Source of the DNA: Ardenticatenaceae bacterium
Lineage (GTDB): Bacteria; Chloroflexota; Anaerolineae; Promineifilales; Promineifilaceae
Reading direction: 5' to 3'
DNA length: 32,685 bases
NCBI GenBank assembly: GCA_020634415.1
Contig: JACKBT010000048.1
Span: forward strand, 1 to 32,685
The notes under the pieces were generated by a model that saw only the letters and a list, made by a program, of their open reading frames with translations, ran no database searches and was not told where the DNA came from. This document shows, piece by piece, positions 23,628 through 32,220 of the stretch (position 1 is the first letter of the stretch; each line of letters begins with the position of its first letter). The translations under genes were made by a program, and so were the position numbers.

Positions 23628-24305
23628 TTACGAATTACCGTTTACCGGGTCTTTGGGTAACAATTCAAAATGCTGGATGAGTAACTGTCGGCCCTGCTCC
23701 AGCTCATTTTGGTAAAGGGCTTCGGCAATGGCTTCGTGATAGTTCCAGACATCCAGCCAATATTGATAATCTACAAAACGGGTCATTTCGCTGGCTTCGT
23801 AGGCATCCCAATAGGCTTCTAATATGCCTTTGACGAAGGGGTTGTCTAAACGGCCGAATATGGTTAGATGAAATTCACGATGTTCCAGGTTGGGGACGTG
23901 AATGGGATTGCCGCGTAGTTTGCTCCACGCTTTGTTTACCAGTTCTTTGAGTTGGATTTTATCATCAATGGTCAGATGCTCAACGGCTTCTTGCCAGAAG
24001 CTTTTTTCGATGGCCTGACGCACCTGGCTGAACTGACTGAAACTGGCTTCGCCCGTGCCTAAACCCATGAGGACGCTGACGAGAACGGCCGTGGCAAAGT
24101 CGAACGGTTCACGCACAATGCCCACACGCGGCCGCACCGAAACCAGGCCAAAACAGCGAGCAACTTCCAACTGCTCCCGCAGCTTGCCCACGCTCATGCC
24201 CAATTCGCTCCCAATTTCGGAAAGTGTTGGCAGGCGTTCCCCCGCGTTTACGCCGTTACTTACCAAATACTTCAAAAATTCGGAGTCGAGTTTGCTAAAA
24301 ATCAT
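23628..24305 (-). CDS. GntR/FadR-family transcriptional regulator
   Basis: A 225-residue protein. Residues 10-70 form a winged helix-turn-helix: GVNAGERLPTLSEIGSELGMSVGKLREQLEVARCFGLVSVRPRVGIVRE. Residues 75-220 are an all-helical FCD-type ligand domain with the usual metal-ligand positions: LTIDDKIQLKEL, EHREFHLTIFGRLDNPFVKGILEAYW and YHEAIAEALYQNELEQGRQLLIQHF. FadR/FCD regulators bind organic acids or acyl compounds and usually repress a neighbouring operon. It lies between the oxidoreductase operon and the divergent importer/acyl-CoA synthetase operon and could control both. The start at 24305 has no strong ribosome binding site. An AATCAA-T-TTGATT dyad upstream (24331-24343) could be its own operator. 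Confidence 0.88.
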   Translation of the reverse strand: MIFSKLDSEFLKYLVSNGVNAGERLPTLSEIGSELGMSVGKLREQLEVARCFGLVSVRPRVGIVREPFDFATAVLVSVLMGLGTGEASFSQFSQVRQAIEKSFWQEAVEHLTIDDKIQLKELVNKAWSKLRGNPIHVPNLEHREFHLTIFGRLDNPFVKGILEAYWDAYEASEMTRFVDYQYWLDVWNYHEAIAEALYQNELEQGRQLLIQHFELLPKDPVNGNS

Positions 24306-24330
24306 CTGATTGGATTTATTGGATAAATTA

Positions 24331-24343
24331 AATCAATTTGATT
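24331..24343. promoter_or_regulatory. Candidate operator upstream of the GntR regulator
   Basis: AATCAA (24331-24336) and TTGATT (24338-24343) form a perfect dyad, 26 bases before the regulator start. The region around it is AT-rich, in contrast to its neighbours. Autoregulation is an inference. Confidence 0.35.
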
Positions 24344-24540
24344 GATACGACTATAGCATATTTACCCATGAAGATCAAAGAAAAGATGGGGGATGGGTTC
24401 TTGTATGCAGGGAGGGGGAAACGGCCGTTGCCCCCCCTTCATAATCCTCAAAAGCAACGGTATAGATACCTCAAAAAGCCACATCTCCCTCTTTGCCCCG
24501 CCCTTAATTCTTGCCTGTCATCAGTCCTTATGGTAACTTT

Positions 24541-24560
24541 TGTCAGTCAAAATTCTGACA
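24541..24560. promoter_or_regulatory. Candidate operator before the importer operon
   Basis: TGTCAG (24541-24546) and CTGACA (24555-24560) are inverted arms 8 bases apart, 60 bases before the livG-like start. The 316-base gap 24306-24621 also contains one ACGGCCGT at 24421 flanked by G and C runs, and a 90-codon open frame without ribosome binding site or coding character. Confidence 0.35.
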
Positions 24561-24621
24561 GAGAGAGAAAACAACTCCCCACTGGGTTAAATCCTAACAA
24601 GGACAAATAGAAAGAGGTGAA

Positions 24622-25398
24622 ATGAGTTCCAACTCCACTCTTCTCAATGTAGAAAACGTATCGCTCAGTTTTGGTGGCAATGCTGCTCTATCAAGTGTTA
24701 GCTTTGATGTGAAGAAGGGAGAGATTCGGGCCATTATTGGGCCGAATGGTGCTGGTAAAACCTCTATGCTCAACTGCATCAGCGGTTTCTATCGGCCCCA
24801 AGAAGGGCGCATCCTCTACAAAGGCGGAGCCGACCTGACCCAAACCCTTCCCCACAAAATAGCCCCTTTAGGCATCGCCCGCACCTTCCAAAATATTGCT
24901 TTGTACACCGGTCTTAGCACCTTAGACAACCTCATGGCCGCCCGCCACATCCATATGAAACAAAATGCCCTGGCGGGAGCCTTATATTGGGGCCAGGCGC
25001 AGCGCGAAGAAGTGGCTCACCGCGAATTTGTGGAAGACATTATTGACTTTCTCGAAATCCAACACATCCGCAAGGCGGTTGTGGGGGCTTTGCCTTATGG
25101 CTTACGCAAGCGGGTAGAGCTGGGCCGTGCCCTGGCACTGGAACCGGAAATGCTGCTGTTGGATGAGCCAATGGCGGGCATGAATGCCGAAGAAAAGGAA
25201 GATATTGCCCGTTTTGTTTTGGACACACACGAGCGGCGGGGGGTTACGATTGTGCTGATTGAGCATGACATGGGCCTGGTGATGGATATTTCTGACCGAG
25301 TCGTGGTGTTAGATTTCGGCGTGAAAATTGCTGATGGTACTCCAGATGACATTAAGAATGATGAGAGAGTGATTCAGGCATATTTGGGACAAGAGTAA
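24622..25398 (+). CDS. livG: LivG-type ABC transporter ATP-binding protein
   Basis: A 258-residue ATPase of the branched-chain amino acid (HAAT) importer family. AGAGGTG lies a few bases before the ATG. The Walker A is GPNGAGKT (about 40-47). The Q-loop region reads ARTFQNIALYTGLSTLDNLM. The signature motif is LPYGLRKRVELGRALA, the LivG-type form in place of LSGGQ. Walker B is MLLLDEPMAGMN, and the switch His is in VLIEHDMGLVMDISDRVVVLDFG. Length and the extended C-terminus (IKNDERVIQAYLGQE) match LivG. It energises the importer with LivF. The gene opens a co-oriented operon with acyl-CoA synthetase, LivH, LivM, binding protein and LivF. Confidence 0.92.
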   Translation: MSSNSTLLNVENVSLSFGGNAALSSVSFDVKKGEIRAIIGPNGAGKTSMLNCISGFYRPQEGRILYKGGADLTQTLPHKIAPLGIARTFQNIALYTGLSTLDNLMAARHIHMKQNALAGALYWGQAQREEVAHREFVEDIIDFLEIQHIRKAVVGALPYGLRKRVELGRALALEPEMLLLDEPMAGMNAEEKEDIARFVLDTHERRGVTIVLIEHDMGLVMDISDRVVVLDFGVKIADGTPDDIKNDERVIQAYLGQE

Positions 25399-25402
25399 CT
25401 GG

Positions 25403-27325
25403 GTGATGCACATGGGTGAACCACAAACTTTACCGCAATATTTTTTAGAGAAGGTGAGCAGCTATGCTGGCACAGATAAGGTGGCTGTGCGCCAAAAGGA
25501 ATTTGGCATCTGGCAGGAGTTTAGCTGGCAGGATTCATATGAGCAGGTGCGGGATTTTTCGTTGGGGCTGATTGCTTTGGGGCTGCAACGTGGGGGGCAT
25601 GTCTGCACGATTGGGGATAATGACCGCGAGTATTTGTGGGGTTATTTGGCGATTCAGGCGACGGGAGCGGCCGTTATTGGCATGTATACCGATGCTATTC
25701 CCAATGAGATGGAGTATGTGATCAACCACAGTGATTCGGTGTTGGCTCTGGCGCAGGATCAGGAGCAGTGTGATAAGTTTTTGGAGCTGCGTGACCGGAT
25801 ACCGAAAGTTAAGCGTGTGATTTATTGGGATAACAAGGGGTTGTGGAGTTATGATGATGATTGGCTTATTTCTTATGAGGAAGTGCTGGCTTTGGGCCAG
25901 GCTCTGCGAGAGAAGGAGCCAAACCGGTTTGAAACGGAAGTGGCCTTAGGCCAAAAAGATGATGTGGCTATGTTGTGCTACACGTCGGGGACGACGGGGC
26001 TGCCTAAAGGGGTGATGCTGAGTCATGGCAATTTGATTGGTGTAGCTAGTGGGTATCTGGCGTTGGATAAGCGGTATGATACGGATAATCATGTGAGTTT
26101 TACGCCGATGGGGTGGATTGCGGAGCCGGCGTTGGGCATTGCGCCGCATGTGGTGGCGGGGATTGTGATTAATTTTCCTGAGGAGCCGGAGACGGTGCGG
26201 GAAAATGTGCGGGAGATTGCGCCGGATAATCTCTTTTACCCGGCGCGGTTGTGGGAGAATTTGGTGGGTACGGTGCAGGTGCGTATGAAGGATGCTACCT
26301 GGTTGAACCGCAAGTTGTATGATTATTTTTTGCCGGTTGGCTACCAAATGGCGGATAAGAAGCTGAGTGGTGAGGCGATTCCGGCGGGTTTGGATGTGCG
26401 TTATCGGTTGGGGGATTGGTTGGTGTTTCGGCCGTTGCGGGATCAGTTGGGTATGTCGCAACTGCGGGCTGCGTTTACGGGCGGGGCGGCACTGAGTCCG
26501 GATCATATTCGTTTTTTCCATGCGCTGGGGATTAATTTGCGTCAGGTGTATGGCTCGACGGAGATTGCGGCGGGGGGGACGATTCACCATGATGGTGATA
26601 TTAAGTTTGCCAGTGTGGGCAAGCCGCTGATGGGGGTGGATGTGCGGGTGTCGGATGAGGGGGAGATTCAGTTTGCGGGTACGACGGTGATGTTGGGCTA
26701 TTACAAGAATGACGAGGCGACGGCGAAGGATATTTTGATGGAAAACGGCCGTCGCTGGTTCCGCACTGGTGACGCTGGTTATATTGATGAGGACGGGCAT
26801 GTCATTTTTCAGGATCGTGTCAAAAACATGATTCATTTGCAGAATGGTGAGACCTTCTCGCCTCAGTTTATTGAGGGACGGCTGAAATTTAGCCCATACA
26901 TTCGGGATGTGATGGCTGTGGGTGATGAGACACGTGACTTTGTGACGGCAATGATCATCATGGATTTTGATAATGTGGGGCATTGGGCAGAGAAGAGTGG
27001 GATTGGCTACACAACGTTTACGGATTTGTCGCAAAAGAAAGAGGTGTATGCCCTGATTCAAGAGGCGGTGAATGAGGTCAATGGGACGCTGCCAGAGGGG
27101 GCGCGTATCCGCCGTTTTGTGTTGATGCACAAGGAGTTTGATGCGGATGAGGCGGAGATGACGCGCAGCCGGAAGCTGAAACGGAATGTGCTGTCGGAGA
27201 AGTATGGCAATATTGTGGAAGCGATGTATGCGGGTCAGCAGGCGATTAAGGTGCGAGCGGCCGTTAAATATCAGGACGGCAGTGAAGGCTTTGTGGAGAC
27301 GGATGTACGAGTGATGACCGTTTAG
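25403..27325 (+). CDS. AMP-forming acyl-CoA synthetase (long-chain/aryl type) inside the importer operon
   Basis: A 640-residue enzyme that activates a carboxylic acid with ATP and CoA. The start may be GTG 25403, ATG 25406 or ATG 25412, 4-13 bases after livG. Motifs: CYTSGTTGLPKGVMLSHGNL (about 192-211, adenylate loop), YGSTEIAAGG, and RWFRTGDAGYIDEDGHVIFQDRVKNMIHLQNGETFSPQ (hinge and catalytic Lys region). VYGSTE with an insertion-containing C-terminal domain places it among FadD15-like long-chain synthetases. Such synthetases embedded in HAAT-type importer operons occur in other bacteria (known to me generally), linking uptake to activation. Its reading frame is dominated by G- and T-ending codons, which leaves a 466-codon open frame on the opposite strand by chance. 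The substrate is unknown; an imported aromatic or branched acid is plausible. Confidence 0.9.
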   Translation: MMHMGEPQTLPQYFLEKVSSYAGTDKVAVRQKEFGIWQEFSWQDSYEQVRDFSLGLIALGLQRGGHVCTIGDNDREYLWGYLAIQATGAAVIGMYTDAIPNEMEYVINHSDSVLALAQDQEQCDKFLELRDRIPKVKRVIYWDNKGLWSYDDDWLISYEEVLALGQALREKEPNRFETEVALGQKDDVAMLCYTSGTTGLPKGVMLSHGNLIGVASGYLALDKRYDTDNHVSFTPMGWIAEPALGIAPHVVAGIVINFPEEPETVRENVREIAPDNLFYPARLWENLVGTVQVRMKDATWLNRKLYDYFLPVGYQMADKKLSGEAIPAGLDVRYRLGDWLVFRPLRDQLGMSQLRAAFTGGAALSPDHIRFFHALGINLRQVYGSTEIAAGGTIHHDGDIKFASVGKPLMGVDVRVSDEGEIQFAGTTVMLGYYKNDEATAKDILMENGRRWFRTGDAGYIDEDGHVIFQDRVKNMIHLQNGETFSPQFIEGRLKFSPYIRDVMAVGDETRDFVTAMIIMDFDNVGHWAEKSGIGYTTFTDLSQKKEVYALIQEAVNEVNGTLPEGARIRRFVLMHKEFDADEAEMTRSRKLKRNVLSEKYGNIVEAMYAGQQAIKVRAAVKYQDGSEGFVETDVRVMTV

Positions 27326-27372
27326 GAATGCTCTGTAATTGGGCAATTACTGAATTACCCAGTTACCAAATT

Positions 27373-28419
27373 ATGCTTATGGACGCAAAAGTTAAACAGT
27401 TGGTGACACGAGTTGGCACGATTTTAGTCTTGGTGCTGCTGCTGGTGTGGGGACGCAGCTATATTAACTGGGTTTTGGTGCCGCAGCAGGTGATTAATGG
27501 GATTTTGAATGGGGGTACGCTGGCCCTGATTGCCTTGGGTATTGTGCTGATTTTCAAATCTTCGGAAGTGTTTAATTTTGCGCATGGGCATATGGTGATG
27601 CTGGGGGCGTTTTTTACGTGGTGGTTTGCGGGGGCCAGTGAGGATGGCAATGAGTTATTTAATCTGCCTTTGTGGGCGGCGATTATAGCGGCCGTTTTGG
27701 TAGCCGTTGTTTTGGGCTTTTTAATCGAGCGTCTGACACTGCGCCCCATGACTGGACAGCCCTTGTTATCCATTATTTTGATGACGCTGGGACTGGCCCA
27801 GATTTTTGAAGGGTTGACAACGGTGCTGTTTGGTGTAACGCCTAAGGGTAACTTCCCGGCTCCCTTTTCGCCCAGTGACACGACAAACATTCCCATTAGC
27901 CCCCTGGCTGATGGCACCAGCCTCGTCTTTTTGGATCGCATTCAGTTGGGCCATGCCCGGCTGGCAACATTTGTGGTGGCTTTAATTGCGGCGGGGGTTT
28001 TTATCTACTTTTTTCAGTACACCAAGACAGGTTTAGCCATGCAGGCCACGTCGGAAAATCATGAGCTGGCGCGGAGTGTGGGGATTAAAGTTTCGCGTGT
28101 GTTTGCGCTTTCTTGGGCTATTGCGGGTATTGTAGCGACGTTGGGCGGGGTGTTATTAGCTACATTAAGCGGGGTGAGCATTAATCTGTTTACGGTGGCT
28201 TTGGTGGCTTTTCCGGCTATTTTGTTGGGGGGATTAGAATCGTTTCCGGGGGCGATTGTGGGGGGATTGATGGTGGGGTTGGTGCAGGCATTGGTGCAGA
28301 CTTCGACTATTATTGAGATTCGGAATTCGTCGGATATTGCGCCGTATGTGCTGCTGTTGATTGTGTTGGTTTTACGACCAGAGGGTTTGTTTGGTCGGGA
28401 GAGGATTGAGAGAATATAA
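27373..28419 (+). CDS. livH: LivH-type permease
   Basis: An inner-membrane permease of about 347 residues. The frame is open from 27328, but the first residues there do not look coding; ATG 27373 or 27379 (MDAKVKQLVTRVG) is more likely, without a strong ribosome binding site. About eight hydrophobic helices are visible, starting with TILVLVLLLVWGRSYI. The family signature NGILNGGTLALIALGIVLIFKSSEVFNFAHGHMVMLGAF is followed by RPMTGQPLLSIILMTLGLAQIFEGL and GVFIYFFQYTKTGLAMQATSENHELARSVGIKVSRVFALSWAIAGIVA, which holds the EAA-like ATPase-contact loop. It ends LIVLVLRPEGLFGRERIERI. It forms a heterodimer with LivM. Confidence 0.92.
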   Translation: MLMDAKVKQLVTRVGTILVLVLLLVWGRSYINWVLVPQQVINGILNGGTLALIALGIVLIFKSSEVFNFAHGHMVMLGAFFTWWFAGASEDGNELFNLPLWAAIIAAVLVAVVLGFLIERLTLRPMTGQPLLSIILMTLGLAQIFEGLTTVLFGVTPKGNFPAPFSPSDTTNIPISPLADGTSLVFLDRIQLGHARLATFVVALIAAGVFIYFFQYTKTGLAMQATSENHELARSVGIKVSRVFALSWAIAGIVATLGGVLLATLSGVSINLFTVALVAFPAILLGGLESFPGAIVGGLMVGLVQALVQTSTIIEIRNSSDIAPYVLLLIVLVLRPEGLFGRERIERI

Positions 28420-28422
28420 CAG

Positions 28423-28477
28423 TTGACGATGGATGATTGACGATTGAATATTAAAATCGTCAATCATCCATCGTCAA
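28423..28477. repeat. Perfect 23-base inverted repeat between livH and livM
   Basis: Arms at 28423-28445 and 28455-28477 are perfectly complementary with a 9-base loop. They are composed of repeated words TTGACGAT, GGATGATTGACGATT. It lies 3 bases past the livH stop and 20 bases before livM. There is no T run, so it may stabilise or split the operon transcript. Confidence 0.85.
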
Positions 28478-28496
28478 TCGTAAATCGAAGGGTTTT

Positions 28497-29567
28497 ATGG
28501 CTGTTTTAAGACCAGCAGGTGATTTTGACCGCAGTTATGAACAGGATATGGCGATTATCCGCAAGCCCTGGCAGTGGCTGCTTTTGGGGGTCTCTCTGGT
28601 TGCGCTGTTTTTGCTGCCGCAAATTGGGAATCCTTATATAACGGCCGTTGTCAACCAAATCGGCTACACCATCATCGCCCTACAAGGCTTAAACCTGCTG
28701 ACGGGGTACACCGGCCAAATTTCCTTAGGGCAGGCGGCATTTATGATGGTCGGCGGGTATGCCTCCGGCCTGCTCTCCATCCACTGGAACTTGCCCATCT
28801 ACTTGAGTTTGCCCTTGGGCGCACTGATTACGGGCTTCGTTGGCTTAATCTTCGGGCTGCCTTCCCTGCGCGTGAAAGGCTTTTATCTGGCCATGGCCAC
28901 CTTGGCGGCACAGTTCATCATCCCCTGGTTCAGCCGCCAGCCATTTTTAGAGGAATATTTAGGCGGAACCTCCGGTTTCATAGAGATTCCCCCCACCATT
29001 ATTCATGGCGTGGATTTCCGTGAACAATCCAGTTTTGTCTATATCACCTTGATTGTGTTGTTAATAACCACGATTTTGACGGTGAACATTACGCGCACCC
29101 GTCTGGGGCGGGCTTTAGTCGCCGTGCGGGACAACGATCTGGCGGCAGAGTTGTTGGGGGTGAATTTATTCACTTACAAATTAAGGGCCTTTTTCCTGGC
29201 AGCCTTATTGGCTGGTGTAGCAGGTGCCTTGCGGGCACACAGCGAGCGGGGCGTAGGCACGGAATTTGGCTATCAATTAGACACATCTATTTTGTTTTTG
29301 GGGATGCTGGTGATTGGTGGTTTGGGGACCAATTTAGGCCCATTTTTGGGCGGTACATTTGTCATTTTGCTGGAAGATTTTGCCCTATGGATGGGTCACA
29401 ATCTGGCTGAGCTTTTCCCGGCGCAATCGGCGCAACTGTTATCTTCGTTCCGACCGATATTCTTTGGCCTGGTTTTGGTTTTATTTTTGATTTATGAGCC
29501 ACGTGGTATGGCTTATAGGTGGACGTTAATTAAGGCGAGTTGGCGGTTACGGCCGTTTGCCCGCTAA
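28497..29567 (+). CDS. livM: LivM-type permease
   Basis: A 356-residue inner-membrane permease. GAAGGG precedes the ATG at 28497. About 20 N-terminal cytoplasmic residues (GDFDRSYEQDMAIIRKPW) lead into about ten hydrophobic segments. The signature GLNLLTGYTGQISLGQAAFMMVGGYASGLLS is followed by GLIFGLPSLRVKGFYLAMATLA, and the ATPase-contact loop by TRTRLGRALVAVRDNDLAAELLGVNLFTYKLRAFFLAALLAGVAGALRA. The end GLVLVLFLIYEPRGMAYRW is typical of LivM. It pairs with LivH to form the transmembrane channel of the importer. The codon style changes from G/T-ending to C-ending at the ACGGCCGT motif at 28641. Confidence 0.92.
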   Translation: MAVLRPAGDFDRSYEQDMAIIRKPWQWLLLGVSLVALFLLPQIGNPYITAVVNQIGYTIIALQGLNLLTGYTGQISLGQAAFMMVGGYASGLLSIHWNLPIYLSLPLGALITGFVGLIFGLPSLRVKGFYLAMATLAAQFIIPWFSRQPFLEEYLGGTSGFIEIPPTIIHGVDFREQSSFVYITLIVLLITTILTVNITRTRLGRALVAVRDNDLAAELLGVNLFTYKLRAFFLAALLAGVAGALRAHSERGVGTEFGYQLDTSILFLGMLVIGGLGTNLGPFLGGTFVILLEDFALWMGHNLAELFPAQSAQLLSSFRPIFFGLVLVLFLIYEPRGMAYRWTLIKASWRLRPFAR

Positions 29568-29727
29568 CCTAATACCCTTTGAGGAGGTGATGCACACACA
29601 ACAACCATCTTCAACATTCCAAACGTTATTGTTCCCATACATAGCGGAATTTGATAGGAAGTCGGGTTCTATCTCTCGATTCCCACCAATTCCATCACAA
29701 ACAATCATCTAATTAGGAGGATGAGAA

Positions 29728-32148
29728 ATGAAAAAACTACGTTGGTTCGTATTACTTGGATTAATTTTAAGTTTAGTCTTAGTGGCTTGCGGCGGTGGTG
29801 ACACCGAAGAACCATCCGAAGAACCCGCAGCAACCGAAGCAGCCACCACCGAAGAAACAACGACCGAAGAAACAACGACCGAAGAGACAATGACCGAAGA
29901 GACAATGGAAGAAGTGGAAGGCAGCATTTGGGTCTTGTTACCCGATAGTGCCAGCTCGGCTCGCTGGGAAACAGATGACCGCCGCTTCTTTGAAGGTGCT
30001 TTTGAGGCTGCTGGTGTCGAATATAACATTGTAAACGCCGAAGGCGATGCCCGCACCCAACAAACACAAGCCGAGCAAGCCATCACTGCTGGTGCTAAAG
30101 TTATTCTGATGGTGAACCTCGACTCCGGTTCGGGTGCAGCCATTATTGCCTTAGCCCGCGAAGCTGGTGTAGCCATCATTGATTATGACCGCCTGACCAT
30201 TGAAGGCCCTGGTGCGGATGTCTATGTCAGCTTTGACAATGTGCAAGTTGGCCGCACGATGGGTGAGGTGCTAGAGCCACTGATCAATGCTCAAGATGCT
30301 CCCAAAGTAGCCTACCTGAATGGTGGCCCCACTGATAACAATGCCACACTCTTCCGTGAAGGCTATGACTCTATTGCCCGTCCCCACTTTGATGATGGTT
30401 CATGGACGCTCGTCGAAGAGCAAGCCGTACCAGAATGGGACAACCAACAAGCCCTGGTTATCTTTGAGCAGATGTTAACGGCCGCTGGTGATGATATTAC
30501 GGCCGTTTTCGCCGCCAATGATGGTTTGGCCAACGCTGTAATCTCCGCCTACAAGAACGCTGGCATCAGCCCCGCCGAAGCAGGCATTCCCATCTCCGGT
30601 CAAGATGCCACCGTCGGTGGTATGCAAAACGTCCTCGCTGGCGATCAGGCTATGTCCGTCTACAAGCCCATCAAAGCTGAAGCCGAAGCCGCCGCCGCTG
30701 CCGCCATCGCCCTGTTGAAAGGCGAAAGCCTGGACAGCATGACAGGTGGCCTCACCCTCAACAACGGCACCAACGACATCCCCTTCATTGCCCTCACCCC
30801 CATTGGTGTAACCAAAGACAACATTGCTGAAACCGTTATTGCTGATGGTTTCCGTACCTGGGAAGAAATCTGCGTCGGCGATTTTGCCATGTACTGCCCC
30901 GGTGCCGAAGAAATGACCGAAGAAGAAACAGGTGGCGAGGAAATGGCCGCCGGCGACTGTGCCGAAGACCTCACTGGCGAAACCATTACCCTCCACCAAC
31001 AAGCTGGTCGTGAAGGCCCACTCGCCGCTATCTTGGGCGAGGCTTTCGTCTATGCTACCGAAGATGCCCTCGATGCCATCAATAGCTCTGGTGGTGTCTG
31101 TGGTGCTACCTTAGAGGTTGTCTTCAATGAAACCAACTACGATACCGACCAAGAAGTAGCCGTTTACGAGCAAACCCGCGATGAAGCTATCCTCATCTTC
31201 ACCTATGGGAGTGGAGCCACAGTCGCTTTGGCCGAACGCCTTAACGAAGACAAGATCCTCTCCTTCGCCGCTGGTGTGAACGGCCCGGCTATGTATGGCA
31301 CCCCCAATGGTTACACCATCGGTGACATCCCCATTTACTCCGACCAATTTGCCGGTTTTGCCCAATGGCTTACCGAAAATTGGGATGCGGTAAAACCCGA
31401 AGGTGCTGGTGATACACCCGTCATTGGTGTGATTGGTTGGGCCAATGCCTTTGGAGCGGGGGCAACCACACCCGAAGCGTTAGCCATCATTGAAGGTTTT
31501 GGCGCGACTGTGCTGCCACTGGAAGAGCAAGCCATCTCCCCCGATGCCGATGTTTCTGGGCAAATTCAGAACTTGCTGGTGCAAGGCGCGAATGTTATCT
31601 ATAACCAAAGCCTCTCCTTCAGCCCAGCACAGGTTATCGGCACAGTACGTGCCCTGGGTGTTTGGGATCAGGTTATCGTCGGTGGTGTAAGCTGGGCCTT
31701 TAACCAGGACGTTCTCAATTTCTTGGGCGACAATCGTGCGCTGGCCGATGGTTACTATGGCGTTTTGCCGTCATTAACCTGGGATGATACAGATGCCGAG
31801 ATCATTCAAGAGGCAACGGAGCGCTTTAATGCCGCTGGATATGCCGAAACAGAACGTACCAACACCTACTTGTTGACCTATGCGACATTCTTCGCGGTGA
31901 AAGATATTCTTGTCCACGCTATCAACAGTGATGGATATGCCAGCTTGAGTGGCGAGACGCTGTTGAATGCAGCCGTTGATTTGGGTGTGATAGATGCACG
32001 TGGTTTGCTGCAATTTGACTTGCGTGATGGTTTCCGTGCGCCACGCACGGCCCGCATCATGCAATGGCAGGCGCAAGATGATGGCTCGATGAAGGCTGTA
32101 GAAATTGCTCCCTTCTTTGAACTGCCGGATACGCGGCCACAGCAATAA
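29728..32148 (+). CDS. Double substrate-binding lipoprotein: sugar-type (XylF-like) domain fused to a LIV-type domain
   Basis: An 806-residue exported lipoprotein, about twice the family length. AGGAGG lies 8 bases before the ATG. The signal and lipobox are MKKLRWFVLLGLILSLVLVACGGG (Cys21). A Thr/Glu linker with TTEETTTEET repeats follows. Residues 67-390 are a periplasmic-binding domain of the ribose/xylose class: SARWETDDRRFFEGAFEAAG, DARTQQTQAEQAITAGAKVILM, REAGVAIIDYDRLT, TAVFAANDGLANAVISAY and GIPISGQDATVGGMQNVLAGDQAMSVYK. A second acidic linker lies at 396-412. Residues 413-806 are a LivJ/LivK-type domain: ETITLHQQAGREGPLAAILGEAFVYATEDALDAINSSGGVCGATLEVVF, then VIGVIGWANAFGAG. Both domains look complete. 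In this operon the LIV-type half should serve LivHM. The reading frame is continuous. Confidence 0.88.
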   Translation: MKKLRWFVLLGLILSLVLVACGGGDTEEPSEEPAATEAATTEETTTEETTTEETMTEETMEEVEGSIWVLLPDSASSARWETDDRRFFEGAFEAAGVEYNIVNAEGDARTQQTQAEQAITAGAKVILMVNLDSGSGAAIIALAREAGVAIIDYDRLTIEGPGADVYVSFDNVQVGRTMGEVLEPLINAQDAPKVAYLNGGPTDNNATLFREGYDSIARPHFDDGSWTLVEEQAVPEWDNQQALVIFEQMLTAAGDDITAVFAANDGLANAVISAYKNAGISPAEAGIPISGQDATVGGMQNVLAGDQAMSVYKPIKAEAEAAAAAAIALLKGESLDSMTGGLTLNNGTNDIPFIALTPIGVTKDNIAETVIADGFRTWEEICVGDFAMYCPGAEEMTEEETGGEEMAAGDCAEDLTGETITLHQQAGREGPLAAILGEAFVYATEDALDAINSSGGVCGATLEVVFNETNYDTDQEVAVYEQTRDEAILIFTYGSGATVALAERLNEDKILSFAAGVNGPAMYGTPNGYTIGDIPIYSDQFAGFAQWLTENWDAVKPEGAGDTPVIGVIGWANAFGAGATTPEALAIIEGFGATVLPLEEQAISPDADVSGQIQNLLVQGANVIYNQSLSFSPAQVIGTVRALGVWDQVIVGGVSWAFNQDVLNFLGDNRALADGYYGVLPSLTWDDTDAEIIQEATERFNAAGYAETERTNTYLLTYATFFAVKDILVHAINSDGYASLSGETLLNAAVDLGVIDARGLLQFDLRDGFRAPRTARIMQWQAQDDGSMKAVEIAPFFELPDTRPQQ

Positions 32149-32173
32149 GACAAGGCCCTGAGTAATCTGTAAC

Positions 32174-32217
32174 AAGGGTAATTACGCAATGGCGTAATTG
32201 CGTAATTACCCTTTTTT
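32174..32217 (+). terminator. Hairpin with T run between binding protein and LivF genes
   Basis: AAGGGTAATTACGCAA (32174-32189) and TTGCGTAATTACCCTT (32198-32213) form a perfect 16-base stem followed by six T (32212-32217). It ends only 3 bases before the LivF ATG. It should lower LivF expression relative to the binding protein, a common need in ABC operons. Confidence 0.8.
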
Positions 32218-32220
32218 CTT

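Noticed and set aside
24338..24610. 90-codon frame upstream of livG
   Set aside because: No ribosome binding site; the composition follows the G-run/C-run around ACGGCCGT and the protein shows no fold pattern.
25946..27346. 466-codon open frame antisense to the acyl-CoA synthetase
   Set aside because: It is the mirror of a G/T-ending codon style in a clear enzyme gene; the translation has no domain pattern and is rich in His, Arg and Pro, as expected for an antisense shadow.
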